This document shows, one piece after another, positions 1 to 8,631 of a DNA stretch of 64,000 nucleotides. The translations under genes were made by a program, and so were the position numbers. The notes beneath the pieces were generated by a model. The model did no database searches and was not told the origin of the DNA. It worked only from the letters and a program-made list of their open reading frames with translations. This stretch comes from Tissierellia bacterium. Its GTDB lineage: Bacteria > Bacillota > Clostridia > Tissierellales > Peptoniphilaceae. The stretch is from the NCBI GenBank assembly GCA_012728295.1, contig JAAYFJ010000013.1:1-64000 (forward strand). The letters are read 5' to 3'. Position 1 is the stretch's first letter. Every line of letters starts with the position of its first letter.

Positions 1-1
1 A

Positions 2-70
2 CAACAGATGAGGGCTGCAATTGAAAAGAAGGTTGGAAAAATAATAAAGATTATTGATTATACGCACTAA
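2..70 (+). CDS. 3' end of an unidentified gene cut by the window edge
   Basis: Frame 2 is open from the window edge for 22 codons and ends in TAA. The tail is basic and isoleucine-rich (IEKKVGKIIKIIDYTH). It is too short to assign to a family, and chance openness over this length is possible. Nothing shows whether the upstream gene is intact. Confidence 0.3.
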   Translation, partial: QQMRAAIEKKVGKIIKIIDYTH

Positions 71-136
71 TGGTAAAGGTATTTGTAAAATAACCTTTCA
101 CCGTTAACCGTTCTACCAAACGGACATATTGGGGTT

Positions 137-184
137 GACTGCATCTATCGAACAGGTAAAAACTGTGGACTGTATCTACCGAAC
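137..184. repeat. Two 17-bp direct repeats, 31-bp period
   Basis: Bases 137-153 (GACTGCATCTATCGAAC) recur at 168-184 as GACTGTATCTACCGAAC, with two mismatches. Only two units are visible. They lie in the gene-free stretch 71-455, which otherwise holds a small hairpin (GTCGCTT at 381-387, AAGCGAC at 391-397) just before the CPCC gene. Confidence 0.5.
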
Positions 185-455
185 CAATAGGTTGAAAATC
201 TGTTATTGTTGTAATTAAAAACATACGGTCGAGCCATGTGGAGTGCGTGGTGAAACTGACTCGAATAAAAGGCTGATTTATGTGGGGAATATTGCGAAGA
301 AATAAAAAATAATAGGTGCATATAATTTGATTATATTAAACATGAAAAGCAAAAGAAATTGTCATAAGGAATTTCCTGATGTCGCTTTTGAAGCGACCAA
401 GTGATTTAATAAAAATGATATCCTTAAGAAAGATAAATAAAAAGGAGGATATGAT

Positions 456-706
456 ATGAAATACAAATGCCCATGTTGTGGCTATTATACTTTAGATGAG
501 CGACCAAATGGAACTTTTGAAATTTGCGCGGTCTGTTTTTGGGAAGACGATATTGTTCAATCGAATGATATTAACTTTGAAGGCGGAGCAAATGATGTAT
601 CTTTGACTCAAGCGAGAAAAATTTTTTTAAATTTGGTGCTTCTGAAGAAAGACGGATTCCATTAGTAAGAAAACCATATAAATCTGAATACAATGGCATT
701 GACTGA
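456..706 (+). pseudogene. Frameshifted small cysteine-rich CPCC-family protein
   Basis: The first 52 or so codons match the CPCC family of small cysteine-rich, presumably metal-binding proteins: CPCCGYYTL near the start, then CAVCFWEDD and FEGGANDVSL. The frame then runs to a premature TAG at 663-665. In the next frame the usual family tail continues (KFGASEERRIP, then VRKPYKSEYNGID) to TGA at 704-706. The switch falls at the A5T7 run 617-628, where one base is missing. An AAAGGAGG ribosome site precedes the ATG. The function of the family is unknown. Sequencing undercall of the homopolymer is a real alternative to true decay. Confidence 0.75.
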
Positions 707-759
707 CACTATGTTTAATTAAGTTTAAGAATTTCAATTAAAGCGGTGAAAATATTTAA

Positions 760-969
760 AGGGAAGAAAAAGCTCAAACCATAATCTCAGAATTCTTTTC
801 AAAGCACGGAACAAGTGAGAAAGAGCAATTAAAGGGAAACGATAGGATAGCAAACCAGTTGATAGAAGAAATCATAAAAAACGGTGGACTGTCATACAGA
901 GATATATTCAGGTTACTGGAGCTACCTTATAGCAATGTGAGGGAAGTGGGAAAAGATATAATGCAATAA
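760..969 (+). pseudogene. C-terminal remnant of a REP-associated (Y1) transposase
   Basis: The frame is open from 760 to TAA at 967-969 with no start codon or ribosome site. The peptide has the helix-turn-helix-like tail common in RAYT/IS200-like Y1 transposases, including NQLIEEIIKNGGLSYRDI and LLELPYSNVREVGK. The stop is followed directly by a 34-bp repeat that also ends the second remnant near 2262. The N-terminal catalytic part is absent. The family assignment rests on remembered C-terminal patterns and on the shared end repeat. Confidence 0.6.
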
Positions 970-1001
970 AATCAAAAAGAACCGTTCCCGGTGATTTTAT
1001 A
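968..1001 (+). repeat. Transposase-associated end repeat, copy 1
   Basis: This 34-bp segment contains AAGAACCGTTCCCGGTGATT. It matches 2262-2295 at 32 of 34 positions and overlaps the stop codon of the transposase remnant. The inner 5-bp arms AATCA and TGATT can pair. GAACCGTCCCC-type ends are familiar beside clostridial RAYT genes. Confidence 0.7.
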
Positions 1002-1035
1002 CATAATATTGCGAAACGGAGGATAACTATAGCAT

Positions 1036-1479
1036 ATGAGGAAAGTAGCATTTGTCGTAATGTTGATTCTATTCATAGTAATCGATGTATATACCTTGTG
1101 GCTTATGTCACCTGATTTTTTGTTTCCAAAAATAAGCTTATATGTTATAAACCAAGATGACTATATAATGGAAAGTGTAAAAGAATATTTTCACATTGAA
1201 TATGATATTAGTAAGATTGTCTATCAGCAAGGCTTTCCGGATGGCTATTCTTTGGATATCTATGATGTTGCCGGAGAGAAGCATGAAGAATTTGATGACA
1301 CGTTTAATGTTGCTGAAAGTGATAAAATACAACAATATTTTTTGAATTTAAAGCCGGATTCACCCAAATATTTGAGGCTGTTCGAGGCAGAACTCATAAT
1401 TGAGTTCTGTGTAATCGCGGTGATTATTATTGCTAATATTAGAAAAAATCGAAGGAAACACTTGGGAAATTGCTCGTAA
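1036..1479 (+). CDS. Hypothetical membrane protein, two predicted membrane helices
   Basis: This 147-residue protein has an N-terminal hydrophobic helix (about residues 4-25) and a second near the C-terminus (about 118-136). The roughly 90 residues between them are polar and acidic and would lie outside the membrane. The last residues are strongly basic (RKNRRKH). A CGGAGG ribosome site lies about 11 bases before the ATG. I do not recognise a family. It sits alone between transposase and recombinase remnants, so it may be cargo or a stranded gene of a lost element. Confidence 0.55.
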   Translation: MRKVAFVVMLILFIVIDVYTLWLMSPDFLFPKISLYVINQDDYIMESVKEYFHIEYDISKIVYQQGFPDGYSLDIYDVAGEKHEEFDDTFNVAESDKIQQYFLNLKPDSPKYLRLFEAELIIEFCVIAVIIIANIRKNRRKHLGNCS

Positions 1480-1633
1480 GTTTTGGGGTAAAATGGATTA
1501 ACAAGGCTGCAAGTACTTCTACTAATCTCAGTTTAATAGTGTGAAAATCTAAAAAGAATTGATGAATTCTGAAAACAGTCCTCAAAATATTAGTTCCTCA
1601 ATTATTCATCATAAAGTTCCGAGAAAAAAGTTC

Positions 1634-1831
1634 TTAAATCTCTATTCCATTCCAAAAGACGAAGGTCAGCGTTCCGTCTCTGGAAACAGTGGCATAATCA
1701 AGCAAACTTTGCCAGAGAAGCGGGCTGAAAGTTGCCATCTCGTCTTTGGACAGCAGAGTTTTTACAAATCGCCCGGCCTGGATGTGCCGGGTTTTCCTGA
1801 TTTTGACACTTTTAGAAAAATAAAATGGTTC
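1634..1831 (-). pseudogene. C-terminal remnant of a large serine recombinase
   Basis: Reading the minus strand gives an open stretch ending in TAA at 1634-1636. It carries the end motif typical of clostridial site-specific serine recombinases: LLWQSLLDYATV, then DGTLTFVFWNGIEI and stop. Upstream it reads RKTRHIQAGRFVKTLLSKDE and is closed by a stop at 1832-1834, so only about 65 residues remain of a protein usually near 500. The catalytic N-terminal domain is absent from the window. This is a relic of a mobile element. The plus-strand frame over the same bases is only its shadow. Confidence 0.7.
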
Positions 1832-1835
1832 TATA

Positions 1836-1871
1836 ATATCCGTTGAGGGAAAACTCCTAACGGATATTTTT
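1836..1871 (+). terminator. Hairpin followed by a T run
   Basis: The arms ATATCCGTT (1836-1844) and AACGGATAT (1859-1867) are perfectly complementary around a 14-base loop, followed by TTTTT. It looks like an intrinsic terminator but could also be the end of a lost element. Confidence 0.5.
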
Positions 1872-2064
1872 GATGAAAAAAGAAATCAGGCAGATAGCTT
1901 GCTGCCTAGTATATAATGGACAACCATGTCACTGGGTAATAAAGGCTGAGCTGGATCAGTTATCATTGGCAATAAAGAAAATCAACATAAAACTTGCTAT
2001 GATATACAATAGAGATCAAAATATGGTGGGACATGTCTTCCCGGATAGGTTTAAGAGTATATAA
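1870..2064 (+). pseudogene. Internal remnant of a REP-associated (Y1) transposase
   Basis: The peptide keeps a recognisable core of Y1/RAYT transposases: CHWVIKAELDQLSLAIKKIN, then YNRDQNMVGHVFPDRFKS. The HUH metal motif is degraded, with PCHW where NHVHW is expected, and the first histidine is lost. Sequence before and after is out of frame or missing, and the stop at 2062 falls where the family normally continues (DRFKSE). The copy of the 34-bp end repeat at 2262-2295 probably marks its 3' boundary. It cannot be active. Confidence 0.7.
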
Positions 2065-2261
2065 CAGAGGTGAAGGGGGTTAAACTCGATATTATACTTC
2101 TATGAAAGAGAAATGTCATCGGGTATTTATTGGTTTTCAGAATAGGGATATATAATAATTAACTATTTAGACATTTGATTTCGACAATAAATAAAAACAA
2201 TATTGGAAAGTGTTGACAAATTCAGAAATCTATTCAAGATAGGGGAAATATAAAGCGTATC

Positions 2262-2295
2262 AAAATCAAAAAGAACCGTCCCCGGTGATTCTATA
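2262..2295 (+). repeat. Transposase-associated end repeat, copy 2
   Basis: This segment contains AAGAACCGTCCCCGGTGATT. It matches 968-1001 with two mismatches and marks the likely end of the second transposase remnant. Confidence 0.7.
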
Positions 2296-2319
2296 TAAAA
2301 CAAGTAAGACTTAACAAAT

Positions 2320-2352
2320 GTCATCAAGGAGATTTCCTTGGTGACTTTTTTC
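2320..2352 (+). terminator. Intrinsic terminator upstream of the first TetR operon
   Basis: GTCATCAAGGA (2320-2330) pairs with TCCTTGGTGAC (2335-2345), allowing one G-U pair, and a run of seven T follows. It would shield the TetR operon from upstream transcription. A diverged version of the same hairpin sequence occurs near 359-390. Confidence 0.7.
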
Positions 2353-2369
2353 ATAGTAGATATTAAGTA

Positions 2370-2397
2370 TTGACTTTTAGCGTCAAAAAGATATACT
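2370..2397 (+). promoter_or_regulatory. Promoter of the TetR-MFS-ABC operon
   Basis: TTGACT (2370-2375) and TATACT (2392-2397) are separated by 16 bp, close to a vegetative sigma-A promoter. Transcription would start near 2404. Confidence 0.65.
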
Positions 2398-2409
2398 AAG
2401 AATATAAAC

Positions 2410-2422
2410 CGACTGCCGGTCG
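2410..2422. promoter_or_regulatory. Candidate TetR operator
   Basis: CGAC (2410-2413) and GTCG (2419-2422) form a dyad around TGCCG, just downstream of the predicted transcription start and before the TetR gene. Position suggests autorepression. The arms are short. Confidence 0.4.
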
Positions 2423-2439
2423 ACAAGGGGATGATAATA

Positions 2440-3069
2440 ATGAGCCGGAAAGAAGCACAAGAGAGAAGGGCGGAAATATTAGATATATCAATGGAATTAT
2501 TTAGAACAAAAGGATTTGATAATACATCGATTAGCGATATCTTAAGTGAAGTAGGAATTGCCAGAGGCACACTTTATTATCATTTCAAATCTAAAGAAGA
2601 AATTATGGATTCTATAATTGATCGTCAAAGCCGAGAAATGATTAATAGGGCTAAAGAAATTGCAAATACAAAATCACTTCCCGTGTTGGTGAGATTTTTT
2701 TCAACTCTCCAGTCCTTAAATTTTAATAATAGTGATGACCGGGGCGTAGTTGAATTTATCCATAGACCTCAAAATGCTCTTATAAACGAAAAGAACCACA
2801 AGGTTATTATGAATGAAATCCCTCCAATATTGTTGGGAATTGTAGAAGACGGGATTAAAGAAGGCATTTTCAAAATGGACTACCCCTATGAGGCTATCGA
2901 AATGGTAATAAACTATGCAATTAGCGTATTTGGCCATGAGTTTTCAATTCTTACTGAGGAGCTAAAACAAAAGAAGATAGTAGCTTTTATTAGAAACATT
3001 GAGGTGTTATTTGGAGCTAAGAAAGGAACTTTTGATGAAATCACAAAGATGATTATCGGAGTTGATTAG
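2440..3069 (+). CDS. TetR/AcrR family transcriptional regulator
   Basis: This 209-residue protein has an N-terminal TetR DNA-binding domain. The helix-turn-helix lies around residues 29-53 and ends in GTLYYHFKSKEEI, the family signature. The C-terminal two thirds is the variable ligand and dimer domain. I chose the ATG at 2440 because AAGGGG (2425-2430) is correctly spaced for it and too close to the in-frame ATG at 2431. It leads an operon of MFS, FtsX-type permease and ATPase, with the MFS start touching its stop, so it most likely represses these exporters and itself. The inducer is unknown. Confidence 0.92.
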   Translation: MSRKEAQERRAEILDISMELFRTKGFDNTSISDILSEVGIARGTLYYHFKSKEEIMDSIIDRQSREMINRAKEIANTKSLPVLVRFFSTLQSLNFNNSDDRGVVEFIHRPQNALINEKNHKVIMNEIPPILLGIVEDGIKEGIFKMDYPYEAIEMVINYAISVFGHEFSILTEELKQKKIVAFIRNIEVLFGAKKGTFDEITKMIIGVD

Positions 3070-4341
3070 ATGGATAAAGGTTATAAAAGATTTATATTAA
3101 TTTGGATAGGAGCCTTTGTTTCTGCGATAGGATCTGGATTAAGCTCTTTTGGTTTAGGAGTTTATGTATTTAAAGAAACTGGGTTGGCATCAGCTACTGG
3201 GCTGGTAATATTGGCGGGTTTCCTACCGGGGTTACTGCTAAGTCCTATAGCAGGAGCGCTTGCAGATAGATTTGACAGACGAATATTAATGATTATAGGA
3301 GATGGATTGTCGGCAATTGGTATATTAACAATCGTATTATCTATGATAATAGGTAAAGCAGGTGTCGCAATTGTAATTTTTGGTGTTGCTATAAGCTCGA
3401 TATTTTCCGCACTAGTTGAACCGGCTTTTAAAGCTACAGTTACGGATTTGCTTGATAAAGAAATGTTCTCCAAAGCTAGTGGGATGGTACAGATAATCAA
3501 TAGTTCAAAGTTTCTATTTTCTCCATTGTTGGCAGGGTTGCTTCTAAGTGTATCAGATATAAAGCTACTACTTTGGATTGATATTCTAACAATTATTCCC
3601 ATGGTAGTACTGACAAATATGGTGAGAAAAGATATTCCATTTAAGAAAATCCATGGCGAAAGTACAATTATTCAAGAAATAAAAGGTGGATATAGGGTTT
3701 TACGAAACAATGCAGGAATATGGAAACTAGTGATTCTTAGCTCTCAGATATCTGTTTTCTTAGGAATATTACAGACGTTGATAACGCCATTTATTTTGTC
3801 TTTCTCCGAAGAGAAGTTTTTGGGATTTGCCATTAGTTTGTCGGCGATAGGTATTTTGGTCTCCAGTGGCATCCTAGGTGTAGTTACAATAAAAAGTGGT
3901 TATCATAAAATTCTTAGTATTTCATTATTCCTAGCTGGTATATTTATGGCAGGGTTTGGATTAAGAGAAAACAAGCTCTTAATATGTATATTTGGATTTT
4001 TATTCTTTTCCATGTTGCCGTTTGCAAATATGGCTTTAGATTATTTAGTTAGAACTAATATATCTGATGAAGTCCAAGGAAGAGCGTGGGGATTAATAGG
4101 ATTGATTTCTCAAGTAGGCTATATTATTTCTTATGCTTTAATAGGTTTGATAGCTGACAATGTTTTTGTTCCTCTATTACAAAACGATAGTCCCATATCA
4201 AATGTTGTTAATAGGCTATTGGGACATGGAGTAGGGAGCGGTTTTGCGATTGTAATAGTACTATCTGGAATTGCTCTAAGCTTGACTTCGTTAGTTATTC
4301 ATAGAGAAAAAAACATTATTCAGTTGGAGGAGGGCTTATGA
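3070..4341 (+). CDS. MFS efflux transporter (macrolide-efflux-like)
   Basis: This 423-residue integral membrane protein has about 12 hydrophobic helices and the MFS motif A variant GALADRFDRR (residues 62-71) between helices 2 and 3. Overall it resembles MefA-like drug efflux MFS proteins, which exchange protons for substrate. Its ATG directly follows the TetR stop codon, and its own stop overlaps the next ATG (ATGA), so it is translationally coupled on both sides. Co-control with an ABC permease and ATPase suggests two exporters induced by the same compound. The substrate cannot be read from sequence. Confidence 0.88.
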   Translation: MDKGYKRFILIWIGAFVSAIGSGLSSFGLGVYVFKETGLASATGLVILAGFLPGLLLSPIAGALADRFDRRILMIIGDGLSAIGILTIVLSMIIGKAGVAIVIFGVAISSIFSALVEPAFKATVTDLLDKEMFSKASGMVQIINSSKFLFSPLLAGLLLSVSDIKLLLWIDILTIIPMVVLTNMVRKDIPFKKIHGESTIIQEIKGGYRVLRNNAGIWKLVILSSQISVFLGILQTLITPFILSFSEEKFLGFAISLSAIGILVSSGILGVVTIKSGYHKILSISLFLAGIFMAGFGLRENKLLICIFGFLFFSMLPFANMALDYLVRTNISDEVQGRAWGLIGLISQVGYIISYALIGLIADNVFVPLLQNDSPISNVVNRLLGHGVGSGFAIVIVLSGIALSLTSLVIHREKNIIQLEEGL

Positions 4342-6656
4342 ACAGTACAATTATTATCAATGACTTAAAAAGTAGTAAGCTAATTTCAATCACAATAATG
4401 GTAATCATATTAATATCATCGCTTTTGCTTAGCACTGGAGTGGGAGTCATGGCAAGCTTAATGTCTTCGGTGGACAATATGTTTGAAGCAGCAAAGACAC
4501 CGCATTTTATGCAAATGCATGTGGGCGAAATTAATCAACCAAGGTTGGAAAAGTTTGTAAATGATATGGAAGATATTGAGTCGTTTCAAATTGCTAAGTT
4601 TCTGAATATAGATGGCACAAAGATTGTATTAGCGAACGAGTCTCTTTCTTCATCAGTGCAAGACAATGGAATGACAACGCAGAATAATGAATTTGATTTT
4701 TTGCTAGATTTAGAAGGTAATATAATAGATGCAAAACCTGGAGAACTTTATGTCCCTATTTATTACATGATGGATATGAAATTAAAAACAGGAGATAAAG
4801 CTATTATAGCAGGCAAGGAATTTACAATAGAAGGCTTCGTTAGAGATTCGTAGATGAATGCCGCTTTAGTTTCATCAAAACGATTTGTAGTCAGTGAGCA
4901 GGATTTTCAAAATCTAATAAACGAAGGGTCTTTGGAGTCATTAATTGAGTTTAGATTTTTTGACCCATCAGTCTCTACGGAAATAGAAAATGCTTATGTT
5001 GAAAATGGGCTAGAGGCCAATGGGCCACCTGCTATCACCCATAGCATTTTCAAGGTAATAAATCTGATTACTGATGGGATATTTATAGCTCTGCTAATGA
5101 TGATTAGCTTATTTATTGTGGGAATATCCTTATTGTGCGTTCGTTTTACCATAGTAGCTAAAATTGAAGAAGAGTATAAAGAAATTGGCATTTTAAAGGC
5201 AATAGGTATGAATTCCAAGAAAATTGGGAAGATATACTTGTCCAAATATGTTTTTCTTGCAGGAGTATCATCATTAGTTGGATATCTTCTTTCGTTTATT
5301 CTTAAAAGACCGTTTATTAAAAATATAGAGCTTGCCATGGGGAAAGGTGATGGGCCCTTTTTAGGAATAATACTAGGCGCATTGGGGTCGACAATTGTAT
5401 TTTTGATTGTATATTTATATATAAAAAGTGCTCTGAGAAAGTTTAAAAAAATATCCCCAGCTCAAGCGTTGAGGTTTGGGGCTCCGATAAGTAAGAAGAA
5501 AGTTGGTGGTTTGTCTACTTTATTATTAAATGTACTGGACGAGAATAAATACATTGGAATAAAAGACCTGATTTTTGACAGGAGAATATATTTTACTATG
5601 GCATTGGTATTGGTGCTTTCTGTGTTTCTGATTTTAGTTCCGATGAATATGTATAATACCATTGAAGATAGAAGTTTTATGGGATACCTAGGGGTAGGCG
5701 ATTATGATGTACGCATTGACGTGTCTCAAAGGGATGATATTGAAGAAAAAGCTACAGAAATACTTAATGAAATATATACGGATGGCAGAATTTCCGATAC
5801 CAATTTATTGATAAGCAGAATGTTAGATGTGGAATTAGAATCTGGGAAAATCGAAAAACTAAAGGTGGAATTTGGGAACCATGAAAAATTTAAGGTAAAT
5901 TACTTGGAAGGTAAACCCCCTATAAGAGATGATGAAATTGCCCTATCTAATATGATTGCCAAGGACTTAGAAGTTGAATACGGCAGCAAAATTAATTTGT
6001 TAATAAATGGCGAAAAAAAGCCAATGAAGGTTAGTGGTATATATTCAGATATTACAAATGGAGGGAAGACGGCAAAAGCTGCTTTTGAAACAAATGCTGG
6101 GAAAGTGCTGTGGGGTGTGGTGTCTATCAGCGCCAAGGAGAAAGAAAAATCCTATGAAATATTAGAAGATTATAAAAGCAATTATCCATATGCAAAGGTA
6201 TCAGATACAAAAGAGTATATTAATCAGGTCTTTGGAAGCACTATATTATCTGTAGGAAACGTAGCTAAAATCTCTGCTGTGGTTACTTTGATTTTAGTAT
6301 TCACCTTGACACTGTTATTTATGAGGATGATTTACTTTAAGAATAGAAGAGAAGTTGCACTACTTAAAGCCTTAGGCTTTAAAAACGGTGACATCCATAA
6401 GCAATATATTTTTAAGGTGCTTATTATTATAGTCGCTAGTTGTGCAATTGGCATAATATTAGCCAATACTTTAGGTGAATTAATAGGTTCGAAAATATTG
6501 TCATTATTCGGTGCTGTGGGAATTAACTTTATTTCAAACACCTTAATAAGCTATCTGCTTGTACCTCTTGGATTATTGATAATGGTATTGATTGCGACTA
6601 CACTATCCCTTAGAGATGTAAAAGGGCTCAAAATATCAAGATTTATTAAGGAGTAA
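4338..6656 (+). pseudogene. FtsX/MacB-type ABC permease interrupted by an in-frame TAG
   Basis: Two frames, 4338-4853 and 4854-6656, are in the same phase and separated only by TAG at 4851-4853. Together they make a 772-codon protein: N-terminal helix, extracytoplasmic domain, a cluster of membrane helices with EEEYKEIGILKAIGM (FtsX domain 1), a second extracytoplasmic domain, then NRREVALLKALGFK with three more helices (FtsX domain 2). The sequence on each side joins without a gap (VRDS, stop, MNAALVSSKRF), so a single CAG-to-TAG change is the simplest reading. TAG is followed at once by ATG, so termination-reinitiation or readthrough might give partial products. The ATPase partner follows 2 bases later. 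Confidence 0.85.
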
Positions 6657-6658
6657 TT

Positions 6659-7405
6659 ATGAATCCAATAATAGATGCAAAACAAATTATAAAGTCATTT
6701 GGCTATGGAGAAGAAAAAGTAGTAGTATTAAAGAAAGTAAGCTTACAGGTTAATGCAGGAGAATTTATTGCAATAATGGGAGCCTCTGGCTCTGGTAAAT
6801 CAACATTACTTTACACTCTTTCAGCAATTGAGGACTTGGACAGCGGAGAGGTAATTATTGAACAAAATGAGCTATCAACTTTAAACGAAGATCAGAAAGC
6901 AGATATGCGTAGAAAGAAATTTGGATTTGTATTTCAAAATCCAACTATGCTAAAGAACTTAAACATAATAGATAATATTATTCTACAAGCAGCATATGAG
7001 AAAAATACAGATAAAAACAAGTTAATAGCCGAAGCAAAAGTTATTATGGCTAAAACCGGGATTGATGGTCTTGAGAATAGAAGCATTACAGAAGTATCGG
7101 GAGGTCAACTTCAAAGGGCTGGCATTTGTAGGGCAATTTTGCACAAGCCAAGCATAATATTTGCTGACGAACCCACTGGTGCGTTGGACTCCAAATCCGG
7201 AGAAGATATCATGAAATTGTTTTCTAATATTCATAAAGAAGGGATGACCATATTGCTAGTTACCCATGATAGCAAGGTTGCTTCCATTGTTGACAAAGTA
7301 CTATTTATGAAAGATGGAGAAATAAAGGAAGAAACAGTGTTAAAAAGCTCAACTCAAGAAGATAAAATAAATGAAATAGAAGAAGTGATTAAGAGAGTTC
7401 TGTAA
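6659..7405 (+). CDS. ABC transporter ATP-binding protein (LolD/MacB type)
   Basis: This 248-residue cytoplasmic ATPase has Walker A GASGSGKST at residues 41-49, the signature VSGGQLQRAGICRA, Walker B IIFADEPTGALD, and a switch histidine in VTHD. It belongs to the MacB/LolD/FtsE-like class that pairs with FtsX-fold permeases and drives export or mechanical work rather than sugar uptake. It starts just after the interrupted permease and ends the TetR-led operon. The gene itself is intact, but its only obvious membrane partner carries the amber stop. Confidence 0.92.
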   Translation: MNPIIDAKQIIKSFGYGEEKVVVLKKVSLQVNAGEFIAIMGASGSGKSTLLYTLSAIEDLDSGEVIIEQNELSTLNEDQKADMRRKKFGFVFQNPTMLKNLNIIDNIILQAAYEKNTDKNKLIAEAKVIMAKTGIDGLENRSITEVSGGQLQRAGICRAILHKPSIIFADEPTGALDSKSGEDIMKLFSNIHKEGMTILLVTHDSKVASIVDKVLFMKDGEIKEETVLKSSTQEDKINEIEEVIKRVL

Positions 7406-7519
7406 ATATATTAAGACTGGAAAAAACAAGAAATAATTAATAACTATGGCTAATTTGTTGGCTTTATGCATATTCACATGAAAAAGGGTATGTAGCTAAA
7501 TTGAAAAGTATATAGAAAT

Positions 7520-7560
7520 AACGGATGATTATCATTTGATAATCATCCGTTCTCTTATTT
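7520..7560. terminator. Bidirectional hairpin between convergent genes
   Basis: Perfect 15-bp arms (AACGGATGATTATCA and its complement, 7520-7534 and 7537-7551) are followed on the plus strand by TCTTATTTTT. It ends the ATPase operon and probably also the sigma-factor operon read from the other side. Confidence 0.75.
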
Positions 7561-8631
7561 TTCTAAAATTATTTCCACAGGCTCTCCAGCAGGTATTAGA
7601 TCTGGAGTTTTACCAGATTTTATTGGCTTCTCCCAGTAAAAAAGTTGAAGTGTTATCTCATTTTGCTCTAACAGTTGTGCTCCATTATTGCCAACATATT
7701 CCAAAGTTGTAATTAGTCCTTTATCAGTGGTCATTTGAAATCTATACTCACGATTAAGCTTATCTTTAGCCAGAACTTCTATAGGTAAACCTGGAATGTT
7801 ATTTTTACTTCTCTTTAGAAATAGATTTATTCTAAAATTATTATAACTCAAATAATCTGCATAAATAGGTGAATTTCCAATGGCACCGATTTTTTTGTCA
7901 AATTCGACTATTTTGGTTATAGGTCCACGTTTTAACTCTTTACCGGAAATAGTAAATTTCCAATCTCCATTTATTTCTTGGCTAACTGGTCCAGAATCTG
8001 AATTTTGATATAGGCCAATTGAATTGATTAATATGTCTATTTTGCTTTTATCGTCAATAGAGCCATTTATATCAGCTTCGGTAAAAGTCTGAGAAATAGT
8101 ATTGGAAAGATTTTGCGATGAACCTTTATTTCCTTCTAGAATATTGTTACCATTTAACAAAATTTTCAATCCAAGTACGGTAGCTGAGATTTCCTTATCT
8201 TTATTAAAATTTGATAAATTAGCAGTATCTAAAATTTCTGATATTAGTGTTAAATACATTTTGTTTTCATCAATTAATATTTCTTCAACACTTACTAGAA
8301 TGTTGTTGTCGATTAACTGTAATTCGGGCTTGGATATATAATCGTCAATTTCCTGTGGAGATGCAGCAGAGTTTGTCATTGATTCAACGATCATATCATA
8401 CGTATTAAGCACTGCAGCATATAGTTCCTGACCAGGAGATGTCAGCATGAAGCCTACAATTAAAGCTGCCGCAACAATTTTTGGTATCCAATTATTTTTT
8501 TTCTTAGCAGCAATTCGTGGTTTAAGTGATTTCTTTATTTTGTTTAATTCAAAGCTGTTTAATTCTCTATCGTTATCCGGTTCATCCACCACTAAATTAT
8601 TAAGGATTTCGAAAATATTATAATCTTTCAT
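7555..8631 (-). CDS. DUF4179 protein, probable anti-sigma factor
   Basis: This 358-residue protein has a cytoplasmic N-terminal part of about 45 residues, one membrane helix (about 49-64, followed by TSPGQELYAAV) and a large extracytoplasmic domain. This is the layout of DUF4179 proteins, commonly encoded immediately after ECF sigma factors. Its ATG overlaps the sigma stop codon by four bases, so the two are made together. The inferred role is to hold the sigma factor at the membrane until an extracellular signal is sensed. No zinc-finger anti-sigma motif is visible in the N-terminus, so the binding mode is uncertain. Confidence 0.82.
   Translation of the reverse strand: MKDYNIFEILNNLVVDEPDNDRELNSFELNKIKKSLKPRIAAKKKNNWIPKIVAAALIVGFMLTSPGQELYAAVLNTYDMIVESMTNSAASPQEIDDYISKPELQLIDNNILVSVEEILIDENKMYLTLISEILDTANLSNFNKDKEISATVLGLKILLNGNNILEGNKGSSQNLSNTISQTFTEADINGSIDDKSKIDILINSIGLYQNSDSGPVSQEINGDWKFTISGKELKRGPITKIVEFDKKIGAIGNSPIYADYLSYNNFRINLFLKRSKNNIPGLPIEVLAKDKLNREYRFQMTTDKGLITTLEYVGNNGAQLLEQNEITLQLFYWEKPIKSGKTPDLIPAGEPVEIILEK

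Noticed and set aside
137-184. CRISPR array
   Set aside because: Only two imperfect 17-bp units occur, with no further spacers and no cas genes.
1559-1846. Plus-strand 95-codon frame as a gene
   Set aside because: It has no ribosome site, and the minus strand of the same bases encodes a recognisable serine recombinase tail.
7520-7551. GATAATCATC-like sequence resembling a Fur box
   Set aside because: It is one arm of a perfect hairpin with T tail between two convergent genes, so it is a terminator; no promoter is beside it.
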